From contig JAFLJX010000237.1 of assembly GCA_022712785.1 (NCBI GenBank), positions 1 through 34,667 on the forward strand: 34,667 nt of DNA, read 5' to 3'. Of this stretch, positions 1 through 8,532 are shown piece by piece. A program made the position numbers and the translations under genes. The notes below the pieces were generated by a model, which saw only the letters and a program-made list of their open reading frames with translations, was not told the DNA's origin and searched no databases. The stretch comes from Mycoplasmatota bacterium. GTDB taxonomy: Bacteria; Bacillota_I; Bacilli_A; Izemoplasmatales; Izemoplasmataceae. The stretch's first letter is position 1. Every line of letters starts with the position of its first letter.

Positions 1-150
1 TATCAAGTTAATAGTAGTTGTTTTCCCAGCACCGTTTTTACCAATAAAGCCATAAACTTCACCTTTTTTTACAGTAAGGTTTAAATTCTTTAATACGGCT
101 GTTTTTCCATAATATTTAGACAAATTAACAGTTTTAATAGCCTCCATCAT
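1..150 (-). CDS. ABC transporter ATP-binding protein, 5' part only
   Basis: Only about the first 50 codons are in the window; the gene runs off the left edge. The visible part has the usual start of an ABC nucleotide-binding domain: a short first strand, a Tyr-Gly A-loop region and Walker [11 protein letters not shown]. The family energises import or export from the cytoplasmic face of the membrane. Two in-frame ATGs are possible, at 150 and 147; AAAGG at 159-155 is better spaced for 147. The ATG at 150 overlaps the TGA of the upstream small membrane gene, so the genes are translationally coupled. With the membrane-protein neighbours this is probably an exporter of the bacitracin/lantibiotic type, but the substrate cannot be read from this fragment. 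Confidence 0.9.
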   Translation of the reverse strand, partial: MMEAIKTVNLSKYYGKTAVLKNLNLTVKKGEVYGFIGKNGAGKTTTINLI

Positions 151-353
151 TCATCCTTTCCAAAGATTAAATAAATTACCCAACCGAAGTTAACAACTAA
201 ACTTACTACTATCCAAATAATTTTGTTTCCACCTTTAACAACTCTTTCTTCCTTTAAGATATCTATAATCACGTAAATCTTAAAGAAAAGATCGATTATA
301 AAAAACGGTATGATTAATGGTAATAAATCAATTAAAAAGCTGAATTCTTCCAT
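147..353 (-). CDS. Small PLDc_N-like membrane protein
   Basis: This 68-residue protein has two hydrophobic segments, at about residues 6-31 and 45-64, separated by a charged loop. It ends in a W-V-I-Y-L-I-F-G-K pattern. That layout matches the phospholipase D nuclease N-terminal (PLDc_N) family of short membrane proteins, which carry no nuclease domain and often sit beside ABC exporters. A ribosome binding site precedes the ATG, the gene upstream ends about 10 bases away, and its own stop overlaps the start of the ABC ATPase. It is probably an accessory or permease-like part of that transporter. The family call rests on pattern recognition; the function is not known. Confidence 0.7.
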   Translation of the reverse strand: MEEFSFLIDLLPLIIPFFIIDLFFKIYVIIDILKEERVVKGGNKIIWIVVSLVVNFGWVIYLIFGKDE

Positions 354-362
354 GGTTGCCTC

Positions 363-803
363 CTAAATGCCGTCTCTAACATTTACCTTATCTTTTCTTC
401 CATTATAACCTTGAACTCCTGATACTAAATATAAAATCCCAGTAATTTGGTTAGACATTAACATAATCCCACCCCAAACTGCTTGATACAAGTATACGCT
501 CTTAGCCTTTTCTTCAGTATATTTTTCTTTAATTAGTCCTGGGAATATTACTAAGTTAACAATGAAGAATATTGTATAGACAATAGTCATGACGAAAATA
601 AAACTACCCAAATAACCCAAAAATTGTATAAGCTCAGCATATTCTTCCGGTGACATATTTGCTTCAGCTGCACTTCCTAAATTAGGCATTTTTTCAATAT
701 TCTTAAATAGTATTGATGCAGCAATTAAACCAAGAACAAAAATACCTTCAATAACCATTCCAATAATCGTGATTATCCTTGGTGTTCTTTCCATTTTATG
801 CAT
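363..803 (-). CDS. DUF4064-like four-helix membrane protein
   Basis: The 146-residue protein has about four hydrophobic segments: residues 10-33, 60-85, a segment around 108-118 and one near 120-131. A polar loop (about 36-58) follows the first helix. The start (MERTPRIITIIG) and the end (a G-I-L-Y-L-V-S-G-V region followed by a charged tail) resemble DUF4064 family membrane proteins of Bacillota. GGAGG at 815-811 lies seven bases before the ATG at 803, supporting this start. It sits between the YbjQ-like gene and the PLDc_N/ABC genes with short gaps, so it is probably co-transcribed. No enzymatic motif is visible and the function is unknown. Confidence 0.6.
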   Translation of the reverse strand: MHKMERTPRIITIIGMVIEGIFVLGLIAASILFKNIEKMPNLGSAAEANMSPEEYAELIQFLGYLGSFIFVMTIVYTIFFIVNLVIFPGLIKEKYTEEKAKSVYLYQAVWGGIMLMSNQITGILYLVSGVQGYNGRKDKVNVRDGI

Positions 804-828
804 ATGAATTCCTCCTTATCGAAAAGTG

Positions 829-1155
829 TTATTTAAATATTACTGCAGTACCATAAGCAATTATTTCAGCTGCTCCACCCATAACTGCTGAAGTTTGTAA
901 TCTTAATCCTACAACTCCGTTAGCTCCAAGTTCCTCTGCATCTTTTAATAATCTTTCTGTTGCTACTTTTCTAGCTTCGTTCATCATGTCAGTATATCCA
1001 ACGATTTCTCCACCAACTATACTTTTAAGTCCAGCCATAAAATCTCTACCTATATTTTTAGTTTGTACTGTTGATCCTTTAACGTATCCTAACACTTCAG
1101 AAACTGTTCTACCTGGCACTTCATTTATAGTATATAAGTCTTTTCTAGTAATCAT
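829..1155 (-). CDS. YbjQ/UPF0145 family protein
   Basis: The 108-residue protein matches the YbjQ (UPF0145, formerly DUF74) family at full length. It has an N-terminal strand ending in VPGRTVSEVLGYVKG, a middle N-I-G-R-D region, a helix with E-A-R, and the family hallmark of a Gly-Ala-Asn-(Gly/Ala)-V-V-G-(L/V)-R segment before a final Y-G-T-A-V. The fold forms oligomers and has been linked to metal binding, but no reaction is established. AAAGGAG lies upstream of the ATG, and a consensus promoter is found at 1217-1245. It is the first gene of a likely four-gene operon running to the ABC ATPase at the left edge. Confidence 0.85.
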   Translation of the reverse strand: MITRKDLYTINEVPGRTVSEVLGYVKGSTVQTKNIGRDFMAGLKSIVGGEIVGYTDMMNEARKVATERLLKDAEELGANGVVGLRLQTSAVMGGAAEIIAYGTAVIFK

Positions 1156-1216
1156 ATTATTCTCCTTTTAAAAATTAAAGTATATGAATTTTACAACATT
1201 ATTCATATCTAATTAT

Positions 1217-1245
1217 ATTATACATTGAAATAAGTATAAATTCAA
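1217..1245 (-). promoter_or_regulatory. Promoter of the ybjQ-ABC operon
   Basis: On the minus strand TTGAAT (1245-1240) and TATAAT (1222-1217) are separated by exactly 17 bases, about 60 bases before the YbjQ-like start. This is a near-consensus vegetative promoter. It is a sequence match only, in AT-rich DNA. Confidence 0.6.
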
Positions 1246-1295
1246 ACAAATTATTTTAAATTATTTTTCATAACCAAAAGATACCTTTAGATTAA

Positions 1296-1321
1296 AATAA
1301 GACACGTACACGTGTCTTATT
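1296..1321 (-). terminator. Terminator after the GltD-like gene
   Basis: A perfect 12-base inverted repeat (AATAAGACACGT and ACGTGTCTTATT) with a 2-base gap starts two bases after the stop codon. On the minus strand it is followed by TTTTAAT. The symmetry means a hairpin could also form in the other direction. Confidence 0.75.
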
Positions 1322-1323
1322 CC

Positions 1324-2265
1324 TTATTTACTTAAATATTCCTCAATTGCTATAGCCGCCATTTTACCTTCTCCAATAGCATACTTAATTAAACTTTGAC
1401 CTCTTCTTGCATCACCACATATAAATATGTTTTCTTTATCTGTAGTAAAAATTTTTGTGTCTCTATTATGTTTAGTTTTATCAATTTCAATGTCGAAAGC
1501 ATTTAGCCCTTCTTCAATTGGTCCTAAGAACCCAATAGCGACAAATATTAAATCAGCGTCAATTTCTCCATATTGATTCTTGAATTCTAATTTTGATCCA
1601 TTTTCATCTCTTGTGAAGCCTACATTATCCGTAACTATTTTGGAAACACAACCATCTTTATCAATAAACTTAACGGCTGTTTTTTCATACAGTTTTACTT
1701 CATCTTCATCAAAATCATAAACGTTTTTCTTTCTCTCATTGTTCTTAGAATGAATTTCTAATTGCTTAACACTTAAGGCACCTTGGCTAATTGCGGTAGC
1801 TACACAATCATTTGATGTATCTCCACCACCAATAATAACCACATTTTTACCTTTAGCATCAATATCTAAAGGTGTTCCATCTAATAAATGTTTAGTATTA
1901 TCTTTCAAATACTCCATTGCAAAGAAGATATTGTTTAGTTGTCTTCCATCGATTGAAATATCTCTAGCATGTTCAGCACCTGTTGCTACTAGAACACAAT
2001 CAAATTCTTTTGATATTTTTGAGGCAATATTTTGTTTATCAATTTTTGTATTTAAAATAAACTCTACACCTAAATTTCTTAAAACATCAGCCTTTTTTAA
2101 AATATTATTCTTGTTTAATTTCATGTGAGGAATCCCATACATTAGTATTCCACCAGGTCTGTCAGCTTTTTCATACATTGTTACAGAATGTCCGTTAGTT
2201 GCTAAAGCTTGCGCTGCAGCCATACCTGAAGGACCGGTTCCTATAATCGCTATTTTAGGACTCAT
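1324..2265 (-). CDS. GltD-like FAD/NAD(P)-dependent oxidoreductase, short form
   Basis: The 313-residue protein corresponds to the two nucleotide-binding domains of the glutamate synthase small subunit (GltD). Visible are the FAD dinucleotide fold at residues 7-20 (GTGPSG), the RPGGILMYGIP segment after it, the NAD(P) fold around 146-157 (IIGGGDTSND) and the GltD-type FAD signature near the C-terminus (CGDARRGQSL then AIGEG). Full-length GltD is about 470 residues and starts with a Cys-rich Fe-S domain, which is absent here. The start is supported by GAAAGGG upstream. No gltB-like large subunit is adjacent. It may move electrons between NAD(P)H and a ferredoxin or another separate partner; that role is inference. 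Confidence 0.8.
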   Translation of the reverse strand: MSPKIAIIGTGPSGMAAAQALATNGHSVTMYEKADRPGGILMYGIPHMKLNKNNILKKADVLRNLGVEFILNTKIDKQNIASKISKEFDCVLVATGAEHARDISIDGRQLNNIFFAMEYLKDNTKHLLDGTPLDIDAKGKNVVIIGGGDTSNDCVATAISQGALSVKQLEIHSKNNERKKNVYDFDEDEVKLYEKTAVKFIDKDGCVSKIVTDNVGFTRDENGSKLEFKNQYGEIDADLIFVAIGFLGPIEEGLNAFDIEIDKTKHNRDTKIFTTDKENIFICGDARRGQSLIKYAIGEGKMAAIAIEEYLSK

Positions 2266-2419
2266 AGTTTCACCCTTTCAATTTGTAATTCACTAAATAT
2301 TACTGTAATTATATCATAAACTATTATACATATATAATATCTTAGTAATATATTTATCTTCAATACTATTTTAACACAAAATATGATTAGTTCGTGTAGA
2401 AATTATTTACTCTAAATAT

Positions 2420-4759
2420 TTACTTAATTTCAACTTTAATTGAGATCAATTCTAGATTAATAGAACTTATATTAATAGTTGCAATACCTGTTTTTTGAAT
2501 AGTTTTAACAAAGAACCCTGTAGATCCACCAAGTAATGGTAAAGTATCTGGCCCAATAAGTTCTAATGGACCAGCAATTGAAACCTTTATAATCTCACTA
2601 CTATAATCCATAGTATTAGATAATTCATTAACATGTTTTACAACAACCCTTGTTGTTTGATAAGTATCTGTTTCTGTGATTACAGAATCATCAATTACTG
2701 CAGTTAATAAATGATTGTCTGTTGCACCTAATTTCTTAGAAGCTATAATCTCATTATTTTTATAGGCTTCAAAAGTATAAGTAATCGATTCAAGACCCCA
2801 TTTACCAACATATTTTTCATAAAACTTAGCTGCTTGATCCATACTTAATTTATGTTTTCTTAAGAATAACAACATTTTTATTTTCAATCGAAGTGGAATT
2901 TTCATACCGTGATGCATAATGGATAGCAATACCTCTTTCAAAGTATCACAGTCTTTCTTAGAGTATAATTCATTTTCATGTATAAGATTACCAATGAAGT
3001 CATCAATAATGACTGGTGGATTAGGTAAATCCTTATATCTATCCAAACTTGATGGATAAAAATCACCAATAACATCCTTGTTTATCTTAAAACGAACAAA
3101 ATCAGCATTTGTCATTACATAAACTTCTTTAATCTCTGAAGCTTCTTGTTCACCTATGCTTAAACTACTTAAAACCTCTAAATATGGAGATTCAATGTTC
3201 ACAGCGTAAACACTTGCTGCATATTTTGGTATTCTAAACATATCCATCACACCGTGGTAACAAATTCTGTCTCCACTTCCAAAATCTTTATGAGTATTAT
3301 AATCAAACATACACCACCCAATTGCGCCAATGATATCTTTTGAAGCATGATTATATTGTTGAGCATTTAAGTGTCTTTTAGTGTGTTCAACACGGTGAGA
3401 TTCATCATCGAATTTCTTAGTAGGATACATGTGTCCAAGATATTCAGTAACCATATAGGGAACATCTTTTTTTGTTACTTTCATTCGTGACTCTAATCCT
3501 TTATTAGAGCCTCTATGAACAAAGTCATTATAAGTATATACATCTTCATACATTGTACTTCCAGTAAAGTTTCGAACTCCCCCAGTTGGTCTGTATTTAT
3601 CTAATGATTTTGCAACCTCACCTGTTTTTTGATAAAACAAATCATTGTCAGGAGATTCATTTATACGAGTTCCCCATATAAATATTGAAGGATGATTATA
3701 ATCACGGTATATCATTTCATGTGTATTTTTAATTGCTACTTCTTGCCACGGGATATCTCCAATGTGTTGCCAACCAGGGATTTCATTGAATACAAGTAAT
3801 CCTATTTCATCACAACGATCTAAAAAATGTTTACTAGGAGGGTAATGACTGCTTCTAACAGTGTTCAATCCTAATTCAAATTTTAAGATGTCAGCATCTT
3901 TCTTTTGGGCATTACTAGGCATTGCATATCCTACATATGGATATGATTGATGTCTATTTAATCCTACAAGCTTTATATGTTTCTTATTTAAATATAATCC
4001 TTCTGTAGTAACTTCAATGCTCCTATTCCCAAATCTACTTTCATACAATAAAGTATCATCATTAAATATTCTAAGTGTGTATAATACAGGATTTCCTAAA
4101 GTCCATTCTTCTAAAGATACTTTTTTAGTAAAAACTGATTTTTCTTTAGTAAAGTCAACTGTGTTATTGAAAGAGTCTATTACAATATCATCTTTTACAA
4201 TTTCAAAACAACAATTTTTTTGTATTTTAAAATCACCTTTTAAAAACAATTGAAGTTCTAAAGTATCATTAATAACATCTAAAAAAACTTGATCAATGTA
4301 TTCTCTTTCATATTCGATCAAATAAACTTCTCTGTAAATTCCACCGTATGTTAGATAATCAATCACAAAACCATATGGGGGAGTATCACTTCTTTCAGTA
4401 CTATCTACTTTAACAAATAATTTGTTATCTCCCTCAACTATATGTTCACTTACATCTATTTTAAAAGGAGTATATCCACCTTTATGAGACATAACTAAAA
4501 CTTCATTAAAATATACTTCACTATAATTCATTACTCCGTCAAACTGTAAAACATATCTTTTTTGTTTATTTATTTTAATTTTAATGACTTTTTCATAACT
4601 ACTAATAAACTGAAAATCTTTTTCACTGAAATTATTGAAAGGTAGTTCTTTGTTAGTGTGAGGTATATTTACTAAATCTCCTATTGGGAATTTATTAACA
4701 TATTCCTCTTTAAAAGAATCACAATAATTCCAATTATAATTCAATGGAATCTTATGCAT
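2420..4759 (-). CDS. GH2 family beta-galactosidase
   Basis: A 779-residue glycoside hydrolase family 2 enzyme, probably cytoplasmic since no signal peptide is present. The N-terminal jelly-roll (about 1-150), an immunoglobulin-like domain (about 150-250) and a TIM barrel (about 250-540) are recognisable. The probable acid/base is Glu368 (INES) and the nucleophile Glu439 (MVTEY), with the substrate-binding LNRHQSYPYVG and VRSSHYPPS segments before them. The last 240 residues are beta-rich accessory sequence. GGAGGAG precedes the ATG, which overlaps the end of the symporter gene by 8 bases. It is the last gene of a galactoside operon. Beta-galactosidase is the best call; beta-glucuronidase and other GH2 activities cannot be excluded from sequence alone. 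Confidence 0.88.
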   Translation of the reverse strand: MHKIPLNYNWNYCDSFKEEYVNKFPIGDLVNIPHTNKELPFNNFSEKDFQFISSYEKVIKIKINKQKRYVLQFDGVMNYSEVYFNEVLVMSHKGGYTPFKIDVSEHIVEGDNKLFVKVDSTERSDTPPYGFVIDYLTYGGIYREVYLIEYEREYIDQVFLDVINDTLELQLFLKGDFKIQKNCCFEIVKDDIVIDSFNNTVDFTKEKSVFTKKVSLEEWTLGNPVLYTLRIFNDDTLLYESRFGNRSIEVTTEGLYLNKKHIKLVGLNRHQSYPYVGYAMPSNAQKKDADILKFELGLNTVRSSHYPPSKHFLDRCDEIGLLVFNEIPGWQHIGDIPWQEVAIKNTHEMIYRDYNHPSIFIWGTRINESPDNDLFYQKTGEVAKSLDKYRPTGGVRNFTGSTMYEDVYTYNDFVHRGSNKGLESRMKVTKKDVPYMVTEYLGHMYPTKKFDDESHRVEHTKRHLNAQQYNHASKDIIGAIGWCMFDYNTHKDFGSGDRICYHGVMDMFRIPKYAASVYAVNIESPYLEVLSSLSIGEQEASEIKEVYVMTNADFVRFKINKDVIGDFYPSSLDRYKDLPNPPVIIDDFIGNLIHENELYSKKDCDTLKEVLLSIMHHGMKIPLRLKIKMLLFLRKHKLSMDQAAKFYEKYVGKWGLESITYTFEAYKNNEIIASKKLGATDNHLLTAVIDDSVITETDTYQTTRVVVKHVNELSNTMDYSSEIIKVSIAGPLELIGPDTLPLLGGSTGFFVKTIQKTGIATINISSINLELISIKVEIK

Positions 4760-6158
4760 TTTCTAAACTCCTCCTTACTTCTAATTCTTTAATGATTTCT
4801 TTATATTTTTCTTCATTAATTATGTGATATTTATTAAAGATATATCTACTTAACAACATTCCGAAAATTGGCAGAATAAACATCAGGATGGAAATACCAA
4901 ATAAAGTTGAACTAGTTTGAGTTAAAAGCTGATCGCTATCTGCGTCTACTTTTAAATCTATTACCTCTAGACCAAATCCAACAACACCCATACTTAACCC
5001 TGTTGCTAGTTTAACCACAAATGTTTGAACACTAAACACTGTACTTTCACTTCTGCTTTTTGTTTTTAATTCTCCGTATTCAACAGTGTCACTTAAAAGT
5101 AAAGTTGTTAGTACCATACCAATACCTTGTCCAAAGAATACTAAAACACCTAATCCAAATACTAAGATGATATTATCATTTAAAATAAATGCATTTATGA
5201 ACAATCCAATAAAAGCGAATATCTGTAATAATATACTGTAGTTATACATCTGTTTTCTAGTGAATTTTTTACTTAATGTTGTATAAAAAGCAATACTTAT
5301 TAATTGGACAACTAATCCTAGACCTATAAATGGTAAAAATAAGTTTTCATTACCTAGGTTATAAGAAATATAATAAAACGCCATTGTACTAGTAATATAT
5401 AAAACAAAGTTTGTTACTACTACAACAATCATTACTACCATTAATTGATCATTATCAGTTAATAACTTCCACATTTTCTTAAGGGAAATACTTTCATGAT
5501 CTTCTGATACATTTTGTTCTTTAACATTAAACACCATAATAACTTGTGAAATAATAAAAACAATCGAGATGATTATAGCAAAGTATAAAAATCCATTACG
5601 TATTTCACTATTAGTAGCAGCTTGAACATCTATAGTTCCACCACCTAAAAATGCAGCTAAAAGCAAATATGGAGCACTTACAACAGCAAAACCAACAGTT
5701 GTAAAGAAACGAGTTATTGCACTAACGCTTTCTCGGTCCTCTTGATGTTTTGATAATGCAGGAATCATAGACCAAAATGGAATATCCATTAAAGTATAAC
5801 TCATTCCCCATAATGTATAGAATACAGTGATATAAATCATATACTCAATGCTTTTAGGAGCAAAACCTGGATTAATAAATACAAAGATAACAATAATAGC
5901 ATTTAATATAGTACCAGTTAGAATCCACGGTCTAAATTTACCCCATCTAGATTTAGTGTTATGGACTAGGTTACCCATTATTGGATCATTTACTGCATCC
6001 CATATACGAACTACCATAAACATTCCACCAACAAACCCTGCGCTCATACCAACATAAGTAGTTAGGTAAATAAACATGATTGTACTAAGTGCATACGCTG
6101 CATCTTTCCCTATCCCTGAAATCCCAAATATCCACTTATTCTTTTTACTTAGTTTCAT
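4752..6158 (-). CDS. GPH family sugar:cation symporter (MelB type)
   Basis: A 468-residue membrane protein with about 12 transmembrane helices. It carries the glycoside-pentoside-hexuronide symporter signatures: helix II with RIWDAVNDPIMG (the Asp residues correspond to MelB cation-site residues), followed by the cytoplasmic loop SRWGKFRPWI. The C-terminal tail is charged and cytoplasmic. The family imports galactosides, melibiose, lactose or other glycosides together with Na+ or H+. It lies between the alpha- and beta-galactosidase genes: one base separates it from the GH36 stop, and it overlaps the GH2 start by 8 bases. GGGAG seven bases before the ATG supports the start. The context points to uptake of galactosides. 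Confidence 0.93.
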   Translation of the reverse strand: MKLSKKNKWIFGISGIGKDAAYALSTIMFIYLTTYVGMSAGFVGGMFMVVRIWDAVNDPIMGNLVHNTKSRWGKFRPWILTGTILNAIIVIFVFINPGFAPKSIEYMIYITVFYTLWGMSYTLMDIPFWSMIPALSKHQEDRESVSAITRFFTTVGFAVVSAPYLLLAAFLGGGTIDVQAATNSEIRNGFLYFAIIISIVFIISQVIMVFNVKEQNVSEDHESISLKKMWKLLTDNDQLMVVMIVVVVTNFVLYITSTMAFYYISYNLGNENLFLPFIGLGLVVQLISIAFYTTLSKKFTRKQMYNYSILLQIFAFIGLFINAFILNDNIILVFGLGVLVFFGQGIGMVLTTLLLSDTVEYGELKTKSRSESTVFSVQTFVVKLATGLSMGVVGFGLEVIDLKVDADSDQLLTQTSSTLFGISILMFILPIFGMLLSRYIFNKYHIINEEKYKEIIKELEVRRSLENA

Positions 6159-6159
6159 T

Positions 6160-8493
6160 TCATTTCTCCCTTTTTATATGAATTACCTTTGAACTATAAT
6201 CTCTTAACATCATTACATTATCATTAGTTCCTGTTCCTGTGAAAGAATGATGTAATAACAATTCACTATTTTCAAGTTGTGACTTAGTCATTATTTTATT
6301 TAATGTATCTTCTTTATACTTATAACGATTCGCAATAAAATTTAAAATTTGTCCATTCACTTTTAGTTTTATTGGTAATACATGATTTACTAAACTACCT
6401 GTGTCTCTAACATTTAAGTATTGTTCCCTACTTGTAATTTTATATATTCCATCTATTAAGCCTTTAATAGGTATTCTTATAAATGGTGCATTAGGTTTTG
6501 ACTGCACTTGATAATAAAGCACTAGTGCTTCATTTTTATCTTCATTCATAACCATCCATATACCAACATTACTATCATATATACTCTTTATACGATGAAA
6601 TTCTCCAAACTGAAATAGTGATCTATATTCCTTATAGTATTCAACTTGTTTTTGAATAACAAACGACTCAAAAGGAGTAATTTTACTCAGGTCTAATTCG
6701 TAACCTAATATGCCAAAACAAGCAACATTGAATCTACTTTCAAGTGGTGTATGTCTAAGTACTTGGTGACTAACATCACCACTGACATGATTACTAATAC
6801 TAGATAATGGATACAAGTAACTAGTACCTTCTTGTATCAACATTCTTTCATAACTATCTGTATTATCGCTTGTCCATGTTTGAGGCATGTAGTAAAGCAT
6901 ACCCATATCAAATCTATTCCCCCCACTACTACATGATTCAAATAACACATCTGGAAATTCAGTTACTAGATCTTCAAGTACATCATATAATCCCATTACG
7001 TATAAATGATTAAATTTACCTTGGTCTTCAACATCAAGGTATTGACTAAACACATCACTAAAATTACGATTCATGTCCCATTTTATATATCTTATGTTTG
7101 CGCTGTTTATTAGATCTCTTAGAACTGTTTTTAAATACATTATAACTTCTGGATTGGTTAAATCTAATATTAGTTGATTACGTCCTAACGAAGGTTTCAT
7201 ATTAGGGATTTCGATTGCCCAAGATGGATTTTTTTTATACAAATCACTATCCTTATTAATCATTTCTGGTTCAACCCAAATCCCAAAGTCTAATCCCATT
7301 TTATTTATTTTTTTACTTATGCCTTTTACTCCTCTAGGTAATTTTTTTCTATTATAATACCAATCACCAAGTGAAGAAAAATCATCGTTTCTTCTTCCAA
7401 ACCATCCGTCATCTATACAGAATAGTTCCATACCTAGTTTTTTAGCTTTCTTGGCGATTGTTAAGAGCTTTTTTTGATTAAAATCAAAATATGTAGCTTC
7501 CCAATTATTTATTAATATTGGTCTTGCTTTTTTATGTTGTTTTTTAATAATACTTTCTTCAATAAAGTTATGAAGATTATTACTAATTTTATTGAATCCT
7601 GAGCTACTAAAAGTCAATACAAGTTCTGGAGTAATCAATTGTTCATTTTTATTTAGCTTATAACGGAAATCAAATGAATTTATTCCCATTTGAATGCGTA
7701 CTAAATCATGTGTGCTAACTTCAATATTAGCTTCAAAATTTCCACTATAGATTAAAGCACATCCATATACATTACCATAGTCCTCTTGAGTTGTTTTATC
7801 ATGTACTAAGACAAAAGGATTATGATCACTACTACTAACTCCTTTTTTACTATCAAAAGATATTGTGCCTTTACTTAATTGATGTTTTGAAATGTGTCTT
7901 TCGCGAATCCAAGCACCATCAAATTTTGTTATTTCATAATCTTTATTTAAGAAATCTAATTGTCCACTCATTGCTTTATCAATAATGACTGGTCCTTGAT
8001 TATGATTTATTATTGTGTTGTTTCTAATAATTAAATCATTGTCTTCAAACACACTATAATATAATTTCACTTCAACATTATTGATCGTATCTAACAGTAT
8101 TATTTCTAGAGTAAGAGATTTCTTTGCTTGAGGCATTTTATCAAAGTGGAAATCAGAAATAACCTTATGTGATATATATAGCAAATCAAGTGTTCTATGT
8201 CCTGTTGGTAATTCTAAGTGTAAACTGGGATTTCTATAATCACCTTTTCCAAAGGTACTATATTCCAGCAATACGTGGTTAAGCTGATACCCCTTACTTT
8301 CCTCGCTATATGAAGTTGAGCTACCCAATTCAAATTGGTATCTCAAAATATGATCTTTTATATTAATAAAACGATCAATTTTTTTCCCGTAGTATACATG
8401 TTCTAAATGTTTATGTTCATTAATATAGAAGACATAACTTGTATTTTTTGTTTCTAAATAAAAAGTTTTATCTTCTTTATTATAGTTAATCAT
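6160..8493 (-). CDS. GH36 alpha-galactosidase
   Basis: The 777-residue enzyme has the usual length and layout of bacterial cytoplasmic GH36 alpha-galactosidases: an N-terminal beta-supersandwich (about 1-320), a TIM barrel (about 325-650) and a C-terminal beta domain. The barrel has CIDDGWFGRR, GIWVEPEM, the nucleophile Asp473 in YIKWDMNR, FESCSSGGNR, and the acid/base Asp543 in TWTSDNTD. It removes alpha-1,6-linked galactose from melibiose- and raffinose-type sugars. It is the first gene of the galactoside operon. AGAGGTG is found before the ATG. The gap to the end of the helicase gene upstream is only 39 bases, with no terminator seen, so transcription may come from inside or above the helicase gene. 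Confidence 0.95.
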   Translation of the reverse strand: MINYNKEDKTFYLETKNTSYVFYINEHKHLEHVYYGKKIDRFINIKDHILRYQFELGSSTSYSEESKGYQLNHVLLEYSTFGKGDYRNPSLHLELPTGHRTLDLLYISHKVISDFHFDKMPQAKKSLTLEIILLDTINNVEVKLYYSVFEDNDLIIRNNTIINHNQGPVIIDKAMSGQLDFLNKDYEITKFDGAWIRERHISKHQLSKGTISFDSKKGVSSSDHNPFVLVHDKTTQEDYGNVYGCALIYSGNFEANIEVSTHDLVRIQMGINSFDFRYKLNKNEQLITPELVLTFSSSGFNKISNNLHNFIEESIIKKQHKKARPILINNWEATYFDFNQKKLLTIAKKAKKLGMELFCIDDGWFGRRNDDFSSLGDWYYNRKKLPRGVKGISKKINKMGLDFGIWVEPEMINKDSDLYKKNPSWAIEIPNMKPSLGRNQLILDLTNPEVIMYLKTVLRDLINSANIRYIKWDMNRNFSDVFSQYLDVEDQGKFNHLYVMGLYDVLEDLVTEFPDVLFESCSSGGNRFDMGMLYYMPQTWTSDNTDSYERMLIQEGTSYLYPLSSISNHVSGDVSHQVLRHTPLESRFNVACFGILGYELDLSKITPFESFVIQKQVEYYKEYRSLFQFGEFHRIKSIYDSNVGIWMVMNEDKNEALVLYYQVQSKPNAPFIRIPIKGLIDGIYKITSREQYLNVRDTGSLVNHVLPIKLKVNGQILNFIANRYKYKEDTLNKIMTKSQLENSELLLHHSFTGTGTNDNVMMLRDYSSKVIHIKREK

Positions 8494-8532
8494 TTAATCA
8501 CCTCTTTTATCATATTAAAAAAATCTATAAAC

